From Aurantiacibacter luteus (GTDB taxonomy: Bacteria > Pseudomonadota > Alphaproteobacteria > Sphingomonadales > Sphingomonadaceae), in the NCBI RefSeq assembly GCF_001010945.1, contig NZ_LBHB01000002.1:1-64000 (forward strand): a stretch of 64,000 bases of DNA, read 5' to 3'. Shown in pieces: positions 8,418 to 17,632 of this stretch; within the stretch, counting starts at the first letter, position 1, and each line of letters starts with the position of its first letter. Position numbers and translations under genes: made by a program. The notes under the pieces were generated by a model, which saw only the letters and a program-made list of their open reading frames with translations, did not search any database and was not told the DNA's origin.

Positions 8418-11183
8418 TCAGAAGCGGCCGCGCACGGTCAGGCCGTAGGTTCGCGGCTCGGCCAGGAAGGTCGAGAACGTCTGCTGCGGCGCCACGAACG
8501 GCGTGTTGAAAGCGACCTGGGTGTAGTCGACATCGAACAGATTGGCCGCCCATGCCTCGATCGACCAGGCATCGTCCGGTCCGACCAGTCCGACGCGCCC
8601 GTTTACCAGGATGTATGCGTCCTGTTCCTTGCCGTAGAGCAGGTCCGAACCGGTGTTGTAGCTGTCCGTCACGCGGGTGTTGACGAAGAACAGACCCGAC
8701 AGGCCGGAATTGCCGAGCGGCGGGGTCCAGCTGAACGAGGCGGTGTAGGTCAGTTCCGGCGCGTTCGAGAGGTTGTCGCCCGGCAGCAGGCGCAGCGCCG
8801 GATCGAGCGGGGCACCGCTGTCGTTGCCGATCAGGTTGTCCTCGTACTTGGTGTCGGCATAGGTCAGGCCGACGGTCGCGACGATGTCGCGGATGGGCGA
8901 GATCGTGGTTTCCAGCTCGATGCCCTGCGCGATCACGCCGGGCCGCACGTCGTCGGGACTGCACGATCCGGTCGTTGCGCTCGCATCCCTGTCCGCACCG
9001 TTTAGGTCGGTGCCGCAGGAATTGATATTCTGCACCAGGAAGACCGAGCCGTTGAAGGTGTTGAGCTGGAAATTCTCGAACTCCTGCCGGAACGCCGCCA
9101 CGCTGACCGAGAAGGGCCGGGTGGAATACTTGGCACCGATCTCGAAGGCATCGACCGTCTCTTCCTCGAACTGCAGCGCGGCGGGGTTGAGCGCGTTGAC
9201 GTTGAAGAGCACTGGATTGGCCAGCGCCGAGCGGTCGAGGTTGAAGCCGCCCGCCTTGTAGCCGCGCGAATAGCTGGCGTAGAACAGCAGGTCCGGGTTG
9301 GGCTGGTAGCTGAGCACCGCGGTACCGGTGAACTCGTCCTCGTCGCGGGTATCCGACAGGCTGACGCCGTCGAGCTCCGAGGTCGAGTTGCCCTGGCACG
9401 AAAGCGCCAGCAGGCCGCCCGCGAGACCCGCCAGCGCGGCATTGCCGAGCAGCGGCGAGAGCAGCGCCCTGTTGCGCGGACAGAACACGTTGTCGTTGCC
9501 GAAGGTGGCGTCGAGATCCTTGGTCTCGGTGGTGTAGCGCAGGCCCAGCGTCAGATCGAGCTGATCGGTCAGGTGGACGATGTTGTGCGTGAACAGCGCG
9601 AAGTTCTCGCTCTGCTGGTTGTACACGTCGCCCGTGCTGCCGCGGTCGCGCACCTGCGCCAGGTTGCCGATGGCACCGATAATCAGCGGTGTGGCCGGAC
9701 CGAAGGCACCCGCGCCGCCGTTGGCAAAGCGTAGTGCATTGATGTTGGCGCCGAAGCAGTCGCTGGCCGCCGGATTGGCGAGCGCCGGATTGATGGCGAG
9801 GGCGATGCGGCAGTTGGCAAAGGTTCCGTATTGGGTGCCGAAGCGCAGGTTATCCTGCACCCGGAGGTCCTCGTTGGCGTAGTAGCCGCCCACCAGCCAG
9901 TCGAGCCGGTCATTGAACAGCGTGCCGTTGAAGCGGATTTCCTGGGTGAAGGTCTCGAAGTAGCGGGCGAGGCCGAATTCGTTGGGGGCGCGGTAGAGAA
10001 GGTCGACCGTGGTGTAGTCGGTGTCCGAACCCTGGAAGTTGCCGTACTCCCGGTAGCCGGTGATCGAGGTCAGGGTGACGTTGCCGAAGTCCCAGTTGAG
10101 CTCACCCGAAATGCCGTAGTCCTCGGTCTCGCCCTCGTAGGAGCGGCCCGCGGTGGGATAGATGTCGCGGTCGAAGGTGCTCTGCGTCAGGCCGTCGGGG
10201 TTCTGGCCGAGCGCGCGCAGGATCGGGATAATCGGATTCGCATTGCTGGTCAGCGAAGGCGAGCCGGGCAGCGGTCGGCGGAAGGAATCGAGGCCCGGGC
10301 TGACGCGCGAGAGCGGCGCGAAGTCGGCCTGCACGAAGGTTGCCGCGCAGCACGCCTCCTCCTTCTTCGAATAGTCGCCGACAAGGCGGAAGCTGATGTC
10401 GGGCGTCGGCTCGAACAAGGCCTGCGCGCGGACCAGGAAGCGATCGCGATTGTTGACATCGGTGCCGTTGACGAGGTCGTTGTAGAAGCCGTCGCGCTGG
10501 AAATAGACGCCGTCCACGCGCGCCGCCACGGTGTCGCCGAAAGGCACGTTGACGCCGCCCTCCACGCGGATCGCGTCGTAATTGCCGTAGGTAAAGGCGC
10601 CGTAGCCGCTGAAGTCGAATTCCGGCGGCGCGGTGTAGATGTTGATGAGGCCGGCCGACGAGTTGCGACCGCCGAGCGTGCCCTGCGGCCCGCGCAGGAT
10701 CTCTACCCGATCGATCGGGCCGAGTTCGGAGAGCGCGTTGCCCGAGCGCGAGCGATAGACGCCGTCGACGAAGACCGCGACCGAGCTTTCCAGGCCCGGA
10801 TTGTCGCCCACCGTGCCGATGCCGCGGATACGCGCCGAGCCGTTGGCCTCATTGCCGGTCGAGGACACCAGCAGCGAGGGAACGACCTGATTGAGGTCGC
10901 GGATGTCGTTGGTGCCGGACTGCTGCAGGGCCTCACCGGAAACGGCCGAAACCGCGATCGGCACGTCGGCCAGCGACTGCTGGCGGCCCTGCGCGGTGAC
11001 GATGATGGTGTAGGGATCGTCCTCGGGAGAGGCGGGCTCCTGCGCCTCGCCATTCACGTCGCCGCCTTCGGCCAGGCTGTCCTGGCCCACGGGCGCCTGC
11101 TGCGCCGCGGCGAGCGAGGGGGTGCAGACAAGGGCGCATGCCAGCGCACCGCGAGCGATCGTATTGTGCAACACCGACTTCAT
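8418..11183 (-). CDS. TonB-dependent outer-membrane receptor
   Basis: The protein has 921 residues. The start at 11183 gives a signal peptide (MKSVLHNTIARGALACALV to LAAAQ) with GGGAGAGAG upstream; the longer frame has none. The mature N-terminus carries a TonB-box-like TIIVTAQ and the plug signature ADVPIAVSAVSGEAL, then VFVDGVYRSRSGN and VEILRGPQGTLGGRNSSAG. The rest is barrel, ending in the aromatic GLTVRGRF. This fits the FecA/CirA-like receptors that sphingomonads carry in large numbers. Such receptors import siderophores, cobalamin, or hydrophobic and oligomeric carbon sources. Its position beside lipid-catabolism genes suggests a hydrophobic substrate, but nothing in the sequence fixes it. 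Confidence 0.92.
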   Translation of the reverse strand: MKSVLHNTIARGALACALVCTPSLAAAQQAPVGQDSLAEGGDVNGEAQEPASPEDDPYTIIVTAQGRQQSLADVPIAVSAVSGEALQQSGTNDIRDLNQVVPSLLVSSTGNEANGSARIRGIGTVGDNPGLESSVAVFVDGVYRSRSGNALSELGPIDRVEILRGPQGTLGGRNSSAGLINIYTAPPEFDFSGYGAFTYGNYDAIRVEGGVNVPFGDTVAARVDGVYFQRDGFYNDLVNGTDVNNRDRFLVRAQALFEPTPDISFRLVGDYSKKEEACCAATFVQADFAPLSRVSPGLDSFRRPLPGSPSLTSNANPIIPILRALGQNPDGLTQSTFDRDIYPTAGRSYEGETEDYGISGELNWDFGNVTLTSITGYREYGNFQGSDTDYTTVDLLYRAPNEFGLARYFETFTQEIRFNGTLFNDRLDWLVGGYYANEDLRVQDNLRFGTQYGTFANCRIALAINPALANPAASDCFGANINALRFANGGAGAFGPATPLIIGAIGNLAQVRDRGSTGDVYNQQSENFALFTHNIVHLTDQLDLTLGLRYTTETKDLDATFGNDNVFCPRNRALLSPLLGNAALAGLAGGLLALSCQGNSTSELDGVSLSDTRDEDEFTGTAVLSYQPNPDLLFYASYSRGYKAGGFNLDRSALANPVLFNVNALNPAALQFEEETVDAFEIGAKYSTRPFSVSVAAFRQEFENFQLNTFNGSVFLVQNINSCGTDLNGADRDASATTGSCSPDDVRPGVIAQGIELETTISPIRDIVATVGLTYADTKYEDNLIGNDSGAPLDPALRLLPGDNLSNAPELTYTASFSWTPPLGNSGLSGLFFVNTRVTDSYNTGSDLLYGKEQDAYILVNGRVGLVGPDDAWSIEAWAANLFDVDYTQVAFNTPFVAPQQTFSTFLAEPRTYGLTVRGRF

Positions 11184-11386
11184 AGCTCTCTCCCAGCTAA
11201 CGGTTATTCCTGCCGAGAGTATGCCCTGCGCCGCGCGCGGTGCGTCGGAGCGGTCAGCGTCTTGCGCGCTGCCTTGCGCCCCTTGTGCGGCAATCTCCCT
11301 GCCTTGTTGCCTGTCATACCGTTCGCGCGGCCTCGTGCAAGCAATTTGAACATTGGGTATCCTCGTGTGCCCAATTGGCACCAGCT
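11184..11386. promoter_or_regulatory. Promoter region of the receptor gene with candidate operators
   Basis: This 203-base spacer separates two reverse-strand genes, so it must carry the receptor promoter. It contains CATACCGTTC (11315-11324), a motif that recurs in other spacers of this island. It also has CCAATTGG (11371-11378) inside a larger imperfect inverted repeat with GTGCC/GGCAC arms. CCAATTGG occurs again at 25660-25667. The regulator is unknown. Confidence 0.4.
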
Positions 11387-12619
11387 TCAGCCACGGCTCT
11401 CTTCCAGCGCGGCATAGATCATGGTCTTTAGCTGGCGACGGATGGGGTAGGCGCTGGACGGGTAGAGCTGGGTCATGAAGACCATCGACACGCCCTCGAC
11501 CGGGTCGATGAAGAAGGCAGTGGAGTAGGCGCCGCCCCAGTAGAACTCGCCGCGGCTCGCCGGCATCAGCGTGCGCGCCGGGTCGATGACGACCGCGAAG
11601 CCCAGGCCGAAGCCGGTGCCGGCATTGCTCGCTTCGGAGAACAGCGCGTCGCTCGTCTGCGCCAAGTCCGCGCCGCCGGGCAGGTGGTTGGCGGTCATCA
11701 GCGCCAACGTCTTGGGCGAGACGATTCGCGCATCGCCCAAGCGTCCACGCCCGATCAGCATGGCGCAGAAGCGGTGATAGTCGGCCAGCGTCCCCACCAG
11801 TCCGCCCCCGCCGCCGTGAAAGGCAGCGGGGGTGAAATGCACGCTATCCGCCCCGCGCTCTATCCGCATGGGCTTGCTGCCGGGCACGAAGGCGTAGCTG
11901 TCGGCGAGGCGGCCGCGCGCGCTGTCGTCCAGGTCGAAACCGGTGTCGTCCATGCCTAGCGGGGCGAAGATGTGTTCGCGGAAATAGTCGCCCAGCCGCT
12001 GGCCGCTGAGGCGTTCGACCGCGACGCCCAGCACGTCGGTGGCGACCGAATAGGTCCAGCGCTCGCCCGGCGCGTGCTGCAACGGGATCTTGGCCAGAGC
12101 TTCGAGATATTCCTCCGGCGAGTGCGAGCGCGACAAGTCGAGCTTGCCTTCGCGGTAGGCGGCATCGACGTTGGTGCGGTTCTGCAACCCGTAGGTCAGC
12201 CCGCTCATGTGCGTCATCAGGTCGACGAAGCGGATTGGCGGCGCGGCCCTGCCCGGAAAGAACGGCATGCCGCCGCCCCCGCCGGCGAAAACGCGCATCT
12301 CCGCAAGTTCCGGCAACACGCGAGCAATCGGGTCATCGAGCGCCACCTTGCCCTGCTCGACCAACTGCATGAAGGCGATCGAGGTAACCGGCTTGGTCAT
12401 CGAGGCGATGCGAAAGAGCGCGTCGTCCACCAGCTCCGCGCCCTCCTGCGTCAGCGTCCCCGCCTTGGCGTGGTAGACCGGAGTGCCGTCGCGCGCGACG
12501 AGCAGCTGCGTATTCGGCAGGCGGCCCGGCTTGACGTAGCTGTCTTCGAGGAAGGCACCGATGCGCGCGAGCCGCTCGGGGTTGAAGCCCAGGGTGGCCG
12601 GGTCGGCGCAGTCGATCAT
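11387..12619 (-). CDS. Serine hydrolase of the class C beta-lactamase/EstB family
   Basis: The protein has 410 residues. I chose ATG 12619 because GGGAG lies 7 bases upstream; the ATG at 12634 has no ribosome site. The SxxK motif is S73-M-T-K76 in FRIASMTKPVTS, and YSVATDVLG matches the YxN/YSx position, the two catalytic elements of family VIII carboxylesterases and penicillin-binding-like enzymes. No signal peptide is visible, which favours a cytoplasmic esterase over a true beta-lactamase. In this setting it may hydrolyse esters or lactones feeding the acyl-CoA synthetase gene that diverges from it. Confidence 0.85.
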   Translation of the reverse strand: MIDCADPATLGFNPERLARIGAFLEDSYVKPGRLPNTQLLVARDGTPVYHAKAGTLTQEGAELVDDALFRIASMTKPVTSIAFMQLVEQGKVALDDPIARVLPELAEMRVFAGGGGGMPFFPGRAAPPIRFVDLMTHMSGLTYGLQNRTNVDAAYREGKLDLSRSHSPEEYLEALAKIPLQHAPGERWTYSVATDVLGVAVERLSGQRLGDYFREHIFAPLGMDDTGFDLDDSARGRLADSYAFVPGSKPMRIERGADSVHFTPAAFHGGGGGLVGTLADYHRFCAMLIGRGRLGDARIVSPKTLALMTANHLPGGADLAQTSDALFSEASNAGTGFGLGFAVVIDPARTLMPASRGEFYWGGAYSTAFFIDPVEGVSMVFMTQLYPSSAYPIRRQLKTMIYAALEESRG

Positions 12620-12776
12620 TCGTATGTCTCCCATTTTGGCATACCAGTCGTTTGACGCCTATCCATACCGTCAACCGTGCCGCGTGCAAACGCGTCATAC
12701 CCGACTTTCAGTTTTCTGCCTCGACCCTTGCGCGTTCCAAGCGTGTGGGTATTCTGCGCGGCAGGAGAGAAAGCCG
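12620..12776. promoter_or_regulatory. Divergent promoter region with three CATACC boxes
   Basis: This 157-base spacer lies between the reverse-strand hydrolase and the forward acyl-CoA synthetase. CATACC occurs at 12640-12645, 12664-12669 and 12696-12701, all in the same orientation. The third continues as CGACTTTCAG, matching elements at 25579 and 31632. This is a likely operator region shared by the catabolic island. Confidence 0.45.
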
Positions 12777-14525
12777 ATGGCCGAGAATCACGACGTCGAA
12801 AGCGCGCCTGCGCGCTGGACCCCGCCACCGGGATGGCCCGCAATGACGCGCGATCAGGTTCGCGCCGCGCTAACCGCGCCGGGCATGCCGTTTGAGATGG
12901 AGACGGTCGTCATCGACGGCCGCCCCACGCGCACCTGGAAGAATGCGCCAGCCAGTTTGCGCGCGATCATCGAGGCGAGCCGTGCGCACGGCCACGCCAC
13001 CTGCGTCGTCTACGAGGACGAGCGCGTCAGCTACGATGCCGTGCATCGCGCCACCGCCGCTCTGGCGCATCACCTGAAGGCGCAGGGCGTGGGCAAGGGC
13101 GACCGCGTGGCGCTGGCCATGCGCAACCTGCCCGAATGGCCCGTCGCTTTCTTCGCCATCACCGCGCTCGGCGCGATCTGCGTGCCCCTCAATGCCTGGT
13201 GGACGGCGGACGAGCTGGCCTTTGCGCTCGCCGATTCGGGCAGCCGCGCGCTGATCTGCGACGGCGAGCGCTGGGCGCGGGTGGCGAGCGTGCGGGGCGA
13301 CCTGCCCGCGCTCGAGGCCTGCATCGTCTCGCGCATCGACACAGCGCCCGATGGAGCCGAGCGGCTGGAGGACCTGATCGGCCCCAGCGCCGCGTGGAAG
13401 AATCTGCCCGAGCGCGACCTGCCGCCCGCCGACATCGTGCCCGAGGACGAGGCGACCATCTTCTACACCAGCGGCACGACGGGCAGGCCCAAGGGCTCGC
13501 TCGGCACGCACCGCAACATCTGCACCAACGTGCTCTCCAGCACCTACAACCTCGCCAGCGCCCCCCTGCGGCGCGGGGAGATGCCGCCCGAGCCGAGCCG
13601 CAAGGTCATCCTGCTCGTCATCCCGCTGTTCCACGTCACCGCCTGCTCGGCGGCCATGGCGGGCTACTTCGTCTCCGGCCACACGATGGTCTTCATGCAC
13701 CACTGGAATGCGGGGGAGGCCTTGGCACTGATCGAGCGCGAGGGCGTGAACCTGACGGGCGGGGTGCCGACCATCGCCTGGCAGCTACTCGACCACCCGG
13801 AGGCGGAGAAGCACGATCTCTCCAGCCTCGAGCTCGTCAGCTACGGCGGCGCGCCCGCCGCGCCCGAGCTGGTGCGCCGCATCGACAAGGGCCTCGGCGC
13901 CGCGCCCGGCAGCGGCTGGGGCATGACCGAGACCATGGCCACCGTCACCGGCCACGTCGCCGAGGACTACTTGAACCGCCCCGACAGCTGCGGCCCGCCC
14001 GTGGCTGTGGCGGACCTCAAGATCATGGACGCGGACGGCACGCGCGAACTGCCGGTGGGCGAGGTGGGCGAGCTCTACGCCTTCGGACCGATGGTCGCCA
14101 AGGGCTACTGGAACCGCCCGGAAGAGAGCGCTGCCACCTTCGTCGACGGCTGGGTCCGCACCGGCGATCTCGCCCGGCTGGACGAGGAAGGCTTCTGCTA
14201 CATCGTCGACCGCGCCAAGGACATGGTCATCCGCGGCGGCGAGAACATCTATTCCAGCGAGGTCGAGAACGTCCTCTACGAACACCCCGCCGTCACCGAC
14301 GCCGCCGTGATCGGCCTGCCGCACAAGCAACTGGGCGAGGAACCCGCCGCCGTGGTCCACCTTGCCGAGGGGCAGGAGGCGAGCGAGGCGGAACTGCAGG
14401 CCTGGGTGGCCGAGCGGCTGGCGCACTTCAAGGTGCCGGTGCGGGTGGTGTTCACGCCGGGGATGCTGCCGAGGAACGCGAACGGGAAGATTTTGAAGAA
14501 GGAGCTGGGGGCGTTGTTCGGCTGA
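12777..14525 (+). CDS. Acyl-CoA synthetase (AMP-forming, class I adenylate-forming enzyme)
   Basis: The protein has 582 residues. The start ATG 12777 has AGGAGAG upstream; the longer open frame before it has none. The P-loop-like motif YTSGTTGRPKG starts at residue 230, followed by the adenine-binding SYGGAPAAP and GWGMTETMAT, the hinge segment GWVRTGDLARLDEEGF and DRAKDMVIRGGENIYSSEVE. The catalytic lysine of the C-terminal domain is K571 in NANGKILKKEL. It should activate a free fatty or cyclic carboxylic acid to its CoA thioester, the entry step for the downstream beta-oxidation genes. Confidence 0.92.
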   Translation: MAENHDVESAPARWTPPPGWPAMTRDQVRAALTAPGMPFEMETVVIDGRPTRTWKNAPASLRAIIEASRAHGHATCVVYEDERVSYDAVHRATAALAHHLKAQGVGKGDRVALAMRNLPEWPVAFFAITALGAICVPLNAWWTADELAFALADSGSRALICDGERWARVASVRGDLPALEACIVSRIDTAPDGAERLEDLIGPSAAWKNLPERDLPPADIVPEDEATIFYTSGTTGRPKGSLGTHRNICTNVLSSTYNLASAPLRRGEMPPEPSRKVILLVIPLFHVTACSAAMAGYFVSGHTMVFMHHWNAGEALALIEREGVNLTGGVPTIAWQLLDHPEAEKHDLSSLELVSYGGAPAAPELVRRIDKGLGAAPGSGWGMTETMATVTGHVAEDYLNRPDSCGPPVAVADLKIMDADGTRELPVGEVGELYAFGPMVAKGYWNRPEESAATFVDGWVRTGDLARLDEEGFCYIVDRAKDMVIRGGENIYSSEVENVLYEHPAVTDAAVIGLPHKQLGEEPAAVVHLAEGQEASEAELQAWVAERLAHFKVPVRVVFTPGMLPRNANGKILKKELGALFG

Positions 14526-14750
14526 GGATTCCGCCGTGCAAGGCCTTTGAGCGTGCTCTGATTAAATCCGATTGAACCGTTGATCGGTAAGCGCATCGGC
14601 ATTTGCGATCAACGCATACACCAAAATCGGTTGGTGCGATTACCGACCTGGTGGTAGTCGCAATGGCATGGCGCAAGTCTCCACATGTCAGACGACTTGG
14701 CCGCGCCGCAATCGACCAGACGGCGTCTGCATTCCGAAGGCGAAAGCAAG
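14526..14750. other. Intergenic region with inverted repeats
   Basis: No gene is seen here unless the next protein starts at ATG 14685. Two nested inverted repeats stand out: TTGATCG (14580-14586) with CGATCAA (14606-14612), and TCGGTAA (14584-14590) with TTACCGA (14640-14646). Base composition is closer to even than in the flanking genes. It could be a structured leader or a short mobile-repeat relic. Confidence 0.35.
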
Positions 14751-15032
14751 ATGATGAAACGAAAAGTAGAGGCGATGCGTGAGTTTCGCCGGACGATGGC
14801 GTGGATCATAATTCTCGCTGTAATTGTTGTGATAGGCGCGCTTGTGTTCCTCGGATCGATGGGCGAATTGCATCTACACATGGTTGTCGCCACGATCTTG
14901 GGCGTTTTCATCTCGATGCTGCTAGGCTGCGGTCTTTTCGCACTCGCGTTCTTCAGCGACAAAAGTGGGCATGACGATGTCGTCACGGACGCATCGAACA
15001 GCAGAGATTTGTCGCGCAACGGGACCGATTAA
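14751..15032 (+). CDS. Small inner-membrane protein with two predicted transmembrane helices
   Basis: From ATG 14751 the protein has 93 residues; an in-frame ATG at 14685 would add 22 residues but has no ribosome site. A basic N-terminus (MMKRKVEAMREFRRTM) precedes helix 1 (AWIIILAVIVVIGALVFLG). A short loop with HLHMVV leads into helix 2 (VFISMLLGCGLFALAFFS), then a charged hydrophilic tail. I recognise no family with a known function. Its composition is more AT-rich than its neighbours, and it does not obviously belong to the catabolic units on either side. Confidence 0.6.
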   Translation: MMKRKVEAMREFRRTMAWIIILAVIVVIGALVFLGSMGELHLHMVVATILGVFISMLLGCGLFALAFFSDKSGHDDVVTDASNSRDLSRNGTD

Positions 15033-15078
15033 AACGGCTCTGGCGCGCATCGAGCAAGCACGACCTGTAGACATCGCG

Positions 15079-16161
15079 CTACTCGAAAGTGATAACCGAC
15101 CGCGCGATCTGGCCCTTCTTCATCTCGGCAAACGCCTCGTTGACCTCGTCCAGCCGAATGCGGCGGCTGATGAGTTCGTCGAGTTTGAGCCGTCCGTTCA
15201 TGTAGAAATCGACGAGGCGCGGGATGTCGAGGGGGAACTGGTTGGAGCCCATCATCGAGCCGCGCAGCTGCTTTTCCTGCAAGAGCTCGTAGCCGTTCAA
15301 TGTCACCTTCTGACCGACCGGGATCATGCCGATGACCGTGGCTATGCCGCGGCGGCGGAGCATGCGGAAGGCGTCGCTGGCGGTATCGGCAAGGCCGATC
15401 GCCTCGAAGGCGTGGTCCACGCCGCCGTCGGTCAGGCCGAGCACTTTCTTCCACACGTCACCCTCTGAGGCGTCAATGAAGTCGGTGGCGCCGAAGTCGC
15501 GCGCCAGCGCCTCTTTTTCCGCCACCCGGTCGATGGCCACGATGCGCCCCGCGCCGGCGATCTGCGCGGCGTTGAGGGTGGCAAGGCCCACGCCGCCGCA
15601 GCCGATGACCGCCACGCTCTGCCCGGGCCGCACCTCGGCGGTGCGCACGACCGAGCCGTAGGCGGTGATGGTCGCGCAGCCGAGCAGGGCGGCGCGGTCC
15701 AGCGGCATGTCGCGGCGAATCTTCACGCAGGCGTTCTCGTGCACCAGCAGCTGCTCGGCAAAGGCGGAGAGGTTGAGGAACTGCGCCATGGGAGCCTCGG
15801 CGGTGCCGAGGCGCGGCTCGGCTTCCTTTGCGCGGCGGGTGTCGGGCTCGTTGCACAGCGACAGGTGGCCGCCGACGCAGAACTCGCAGTGGCCGCAAAA
15901 GGCGGAAAGGCAGGTGACGACGTGGTCGCCCGGCGCCAGCCCGTGCACCTCGCTGCCGACCTGCTCCACCACGCCCGCGCACTCGTGGCCGAGCACGGTG
16001 GGCATGGGGGTGGGGTAGTGACCTTCCACGAAATGCAGGTCCGAATGGCACACGCCGGTGGCCGCAGCGCGGATGAGCACCTCGCGCGGGCCGGGCTTGC
16101 CGATGGCGACGTTTTCGATCTCGAGAGGGCGGCCCACTTCGCGCAGGACGGCTGCTTTCAC
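15079..16161 (-). CDS. Zinc-dependent alcohol dehydrogenase (MDR family)
   Basis: The protein has 360 residues from GTG 16161 (VKAAVLREVGRPL is the usual start of the family; GGAG lies upstream). Catalytic zinc ligands are seen in GVCHSDLHF and GHECAGVVEQVG. The structural zinc lobe has four cysteines in CGHCEFCVGGHLSLC. The Rossmann motif is IGCGGVGLATLNAAQIAGA. It oxidises an alcohol to an aldehyde with NAD(P)+. It is divergent from the ACAD11-like gene and flanked by fatty-acid genes, so it may process alcohol intermediates; the substrate is unknown. Confidence 0.9.
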   Translation of the reverse strand: MKAAVLREVGRPLEIENVAIGKPGPREVLIRAAATGVCHSDLHFVEGHYPTPMPTVLGHECAGVVEQVGSEVHGLAPGDHVVTCLSAFCGHCEFCVGGHLSLCNEPDTRRAKEAEPRLGTAEAPMAQFLNLSAFAEQLLVHENACVKIRRDMPLDRAALLGCATITAYGSVVRTAEVRPGQSVAVIGCGGVGLATLNAAQIAGAGRIVAIDRVAEKEALARDFGATDFIDASEGDVWKKVLGLTDGGVDHAFEAIGLADTASDAFRMLRRRGIATVIGMIPVGQKVTLNGYELLQEKQLRGSMMGSNQFPLDIPRLVDFYMNGRLKLDELISRRIRLDEVNEAFAEMKKGQIARSVITFE

Positions 16162-16205
16162 GTTACTTGCTCCGGCTGACTGCTGATGTGCGCGCAGGGT
16201 CGCGA

Positions 16206-16234
16206 AAAATGCACCGCTTGCCAAGCGGCATTTT
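16206..16234. promoter_or_regulatory. Candidate operator: interrupted palindrome in a divergent promoter
   Basis: CCGCTTG (16214-16220) and CAAGCGG (16222-16228) form a 15-bp inverted repeat around one base. It is flanked by AAAATG (16206-16211) and CATTTT (16229-16234). It lies in the 160-base region between the alcohol dehydrogenase (start 16161, minus) and the acyl-CoA dehydrogenase (start 16322, plus), a natural place for a TetR-type repressor site. Confidence 0.5.
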
Positions 16235-16321
16235 GCTCTTTTAGAAAAATGCGTATGGTGACGGCGGCTCGAAAAGCGGCCACTGCATTACGAGAATCGA
16301 ACGCGCGGTGAGGATGAGTAC

Positions 16322-17632
16322 ATGAATTTCGACCTGAGCGACCGCCAGCGCGCCATGCGTGACCGGGTCAAGGCCTTCATCGACGAGAAGATGCGCCCCC
16401 GCGCAGGCGATTACAAGGCGGCGGCCAAGGCGCAGGACGCGGCCGGCAATCGCTGGCAGCCGAACCCGGTGATCGAGGAACTCAAGCCCGTCGCGCGGGC
16501 CGAGGGGCTGTGGAACCTCTTCATGCCGCCGCACTCCGGCCAAGACCACGTGGACGACAGTTTCGAATTCGACGGGACACAACTTTCGAACCTCGAGTAT
16601 GCTCTGTGCGCAGAGGAAATGGGCCGCGTCTACTGGGCCAGCGAGGTGTTCAACTGCTCGGCGCCCGATACCGGGAATATGGAGGTCATCCATCGCTACG
16701 GCACGCGCGAGCAGAAGGACCGCTGGCTCGCCCCGCTGATGAACGGCGAGATCCGCAGCGCCTTCCTGATGACCGAACCCGATGTCGCCTCGTCCGATGC
16801 GACCAATATCGAGGCGAGCATCATCAAGGACGGCAACGGCTGGCTTATTAACGGCCGCAAGTGGTGGAGTAGCGGCGCGGGCGATCCGCGGTGCAAGGTC
16901 GCCATCCTCATGGGCAAGTCCGATCCCGAGGGCTCGCGCCACGGCAGCCAGTCGATGATCCTGCTGCCGATGGATACCGACGGCGTGACGGTCGAGCGGA
17001 TGCTGAGCGTCTACGGTTACGATCACGCGCCGCATGGCCATGCGGAAATCAGTTTGACGAACGTGCGCCTGCCCGCCGATGCCATACTGCTGGGCGAAGG
17101 GCGCGGGTTCGAGATCGCGCAGGGGCGACTCGGGCCGGGGCGCATCCACCACTGCATGCGAACCATCGGCGTCGCGGAAGAGGCGCTGGAGGCCATGTGC
17201 CGCCGCCTCACGGCCCGCGTGGCCTTCGGCAAGTACATCTACCAGCAGAGCGTGTGGGAGGAGCGCGTCGCGCGCGCCCGCATCGACATCGAGATGAGCC
17301 GCCTCCTGTGCCTCAAGGCCGCCGACATGATGGACCGCGCGGGCAACAAGGCGGCCAGGAACGAGATCGCCATGATCAAGGTGCAGGCCCCCAACATGGC
17401 GCTCGCCATCCTCGACGACGCGATCCAGGCACACGGCGGCGGCGGGGTGAGCAGCGACCACGAACTTGCCGCGACTTGGGCGAGCGTTCGCACCCTGCGC
17501 TTCGCCGACGGTCCGGACGAGGTCCACAACCGCGCCATCGCCCGCAACGAATTCGCCAAGTACACCGACCTGAAGGCGAAACCCGGAGAGCCGCGTGGGG
17601 CCGTTCCCACCGGCGCAGGAGCCAACATATGA
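16322..17632 (+). CDS. ACAD10/11-like acyl-CoA dehydrogenase family protein
   Basis: The protein has 436 residues. Conserved segments include [83 protein letters not shown] and [15 protein letters not shown]. They match what I recall of the dehydrogenase domain of human ACAD10/ACAD11 and of bacterial LvaC much better than standard fatty acyl-CoA dehydrogenases. LvaC, with the kinase LvaAB, converts 4-phosphoacyl-CoA to enoyl-CoA by phosphate elimination. A matching APH-like kinase is encoded at 27350-28396. It overlaps the next gene by ATGA (17629-17632), starting an operon of thiolase and two further dehydrogenases. Confidence 0.88.
   Translation: MNFDLSDRQRAMRDRVKAFIDEKMRPRAGDYKAAAKAQDAAGNRWQPNPVIEELKPVARAEGLWNLFMPPHSGQDHVDDSFEFDGTQLSNLEYALCAEEMGRVYWASEVFNCSAPDTGNMEVIHRYGTREQKDRWLAPLMNGEIRSAFLMTEPDVASSDATNIEASIIKDGNGWLINGRKWWSSGAGDPRCKVAILMGKSDPEGSRHGSQSMILLPMDTDGVTVERMLSVYGYDHAPHGHAEISLTNVRLPADAILLGEGRGFEIAQGRLGPGRIHHCMRTIGVAEEALEAMCRRLTARVAFGKYIYQQSVWEERVARARIDIEMSRLLCLKAADMMDRAGNKAARNEIAMIKVQAPNMALAILDDAIQAHGGGGVSSDHELAATWASVRTLRFADGPDEVHNRAIARNEFAKYTDLKAKPGEPRGAVPTGAGANI

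Noticed and set aside
9831-11417. Long open frame (about 528 codons) antisense to the TonB receptor
   Set aside because: Lies opposite a well-supported receptor, has no ribosome site, no recognisable motif and a composition biased to R, A, V and D expected from the complementary strand of GC-rich coding DNA.
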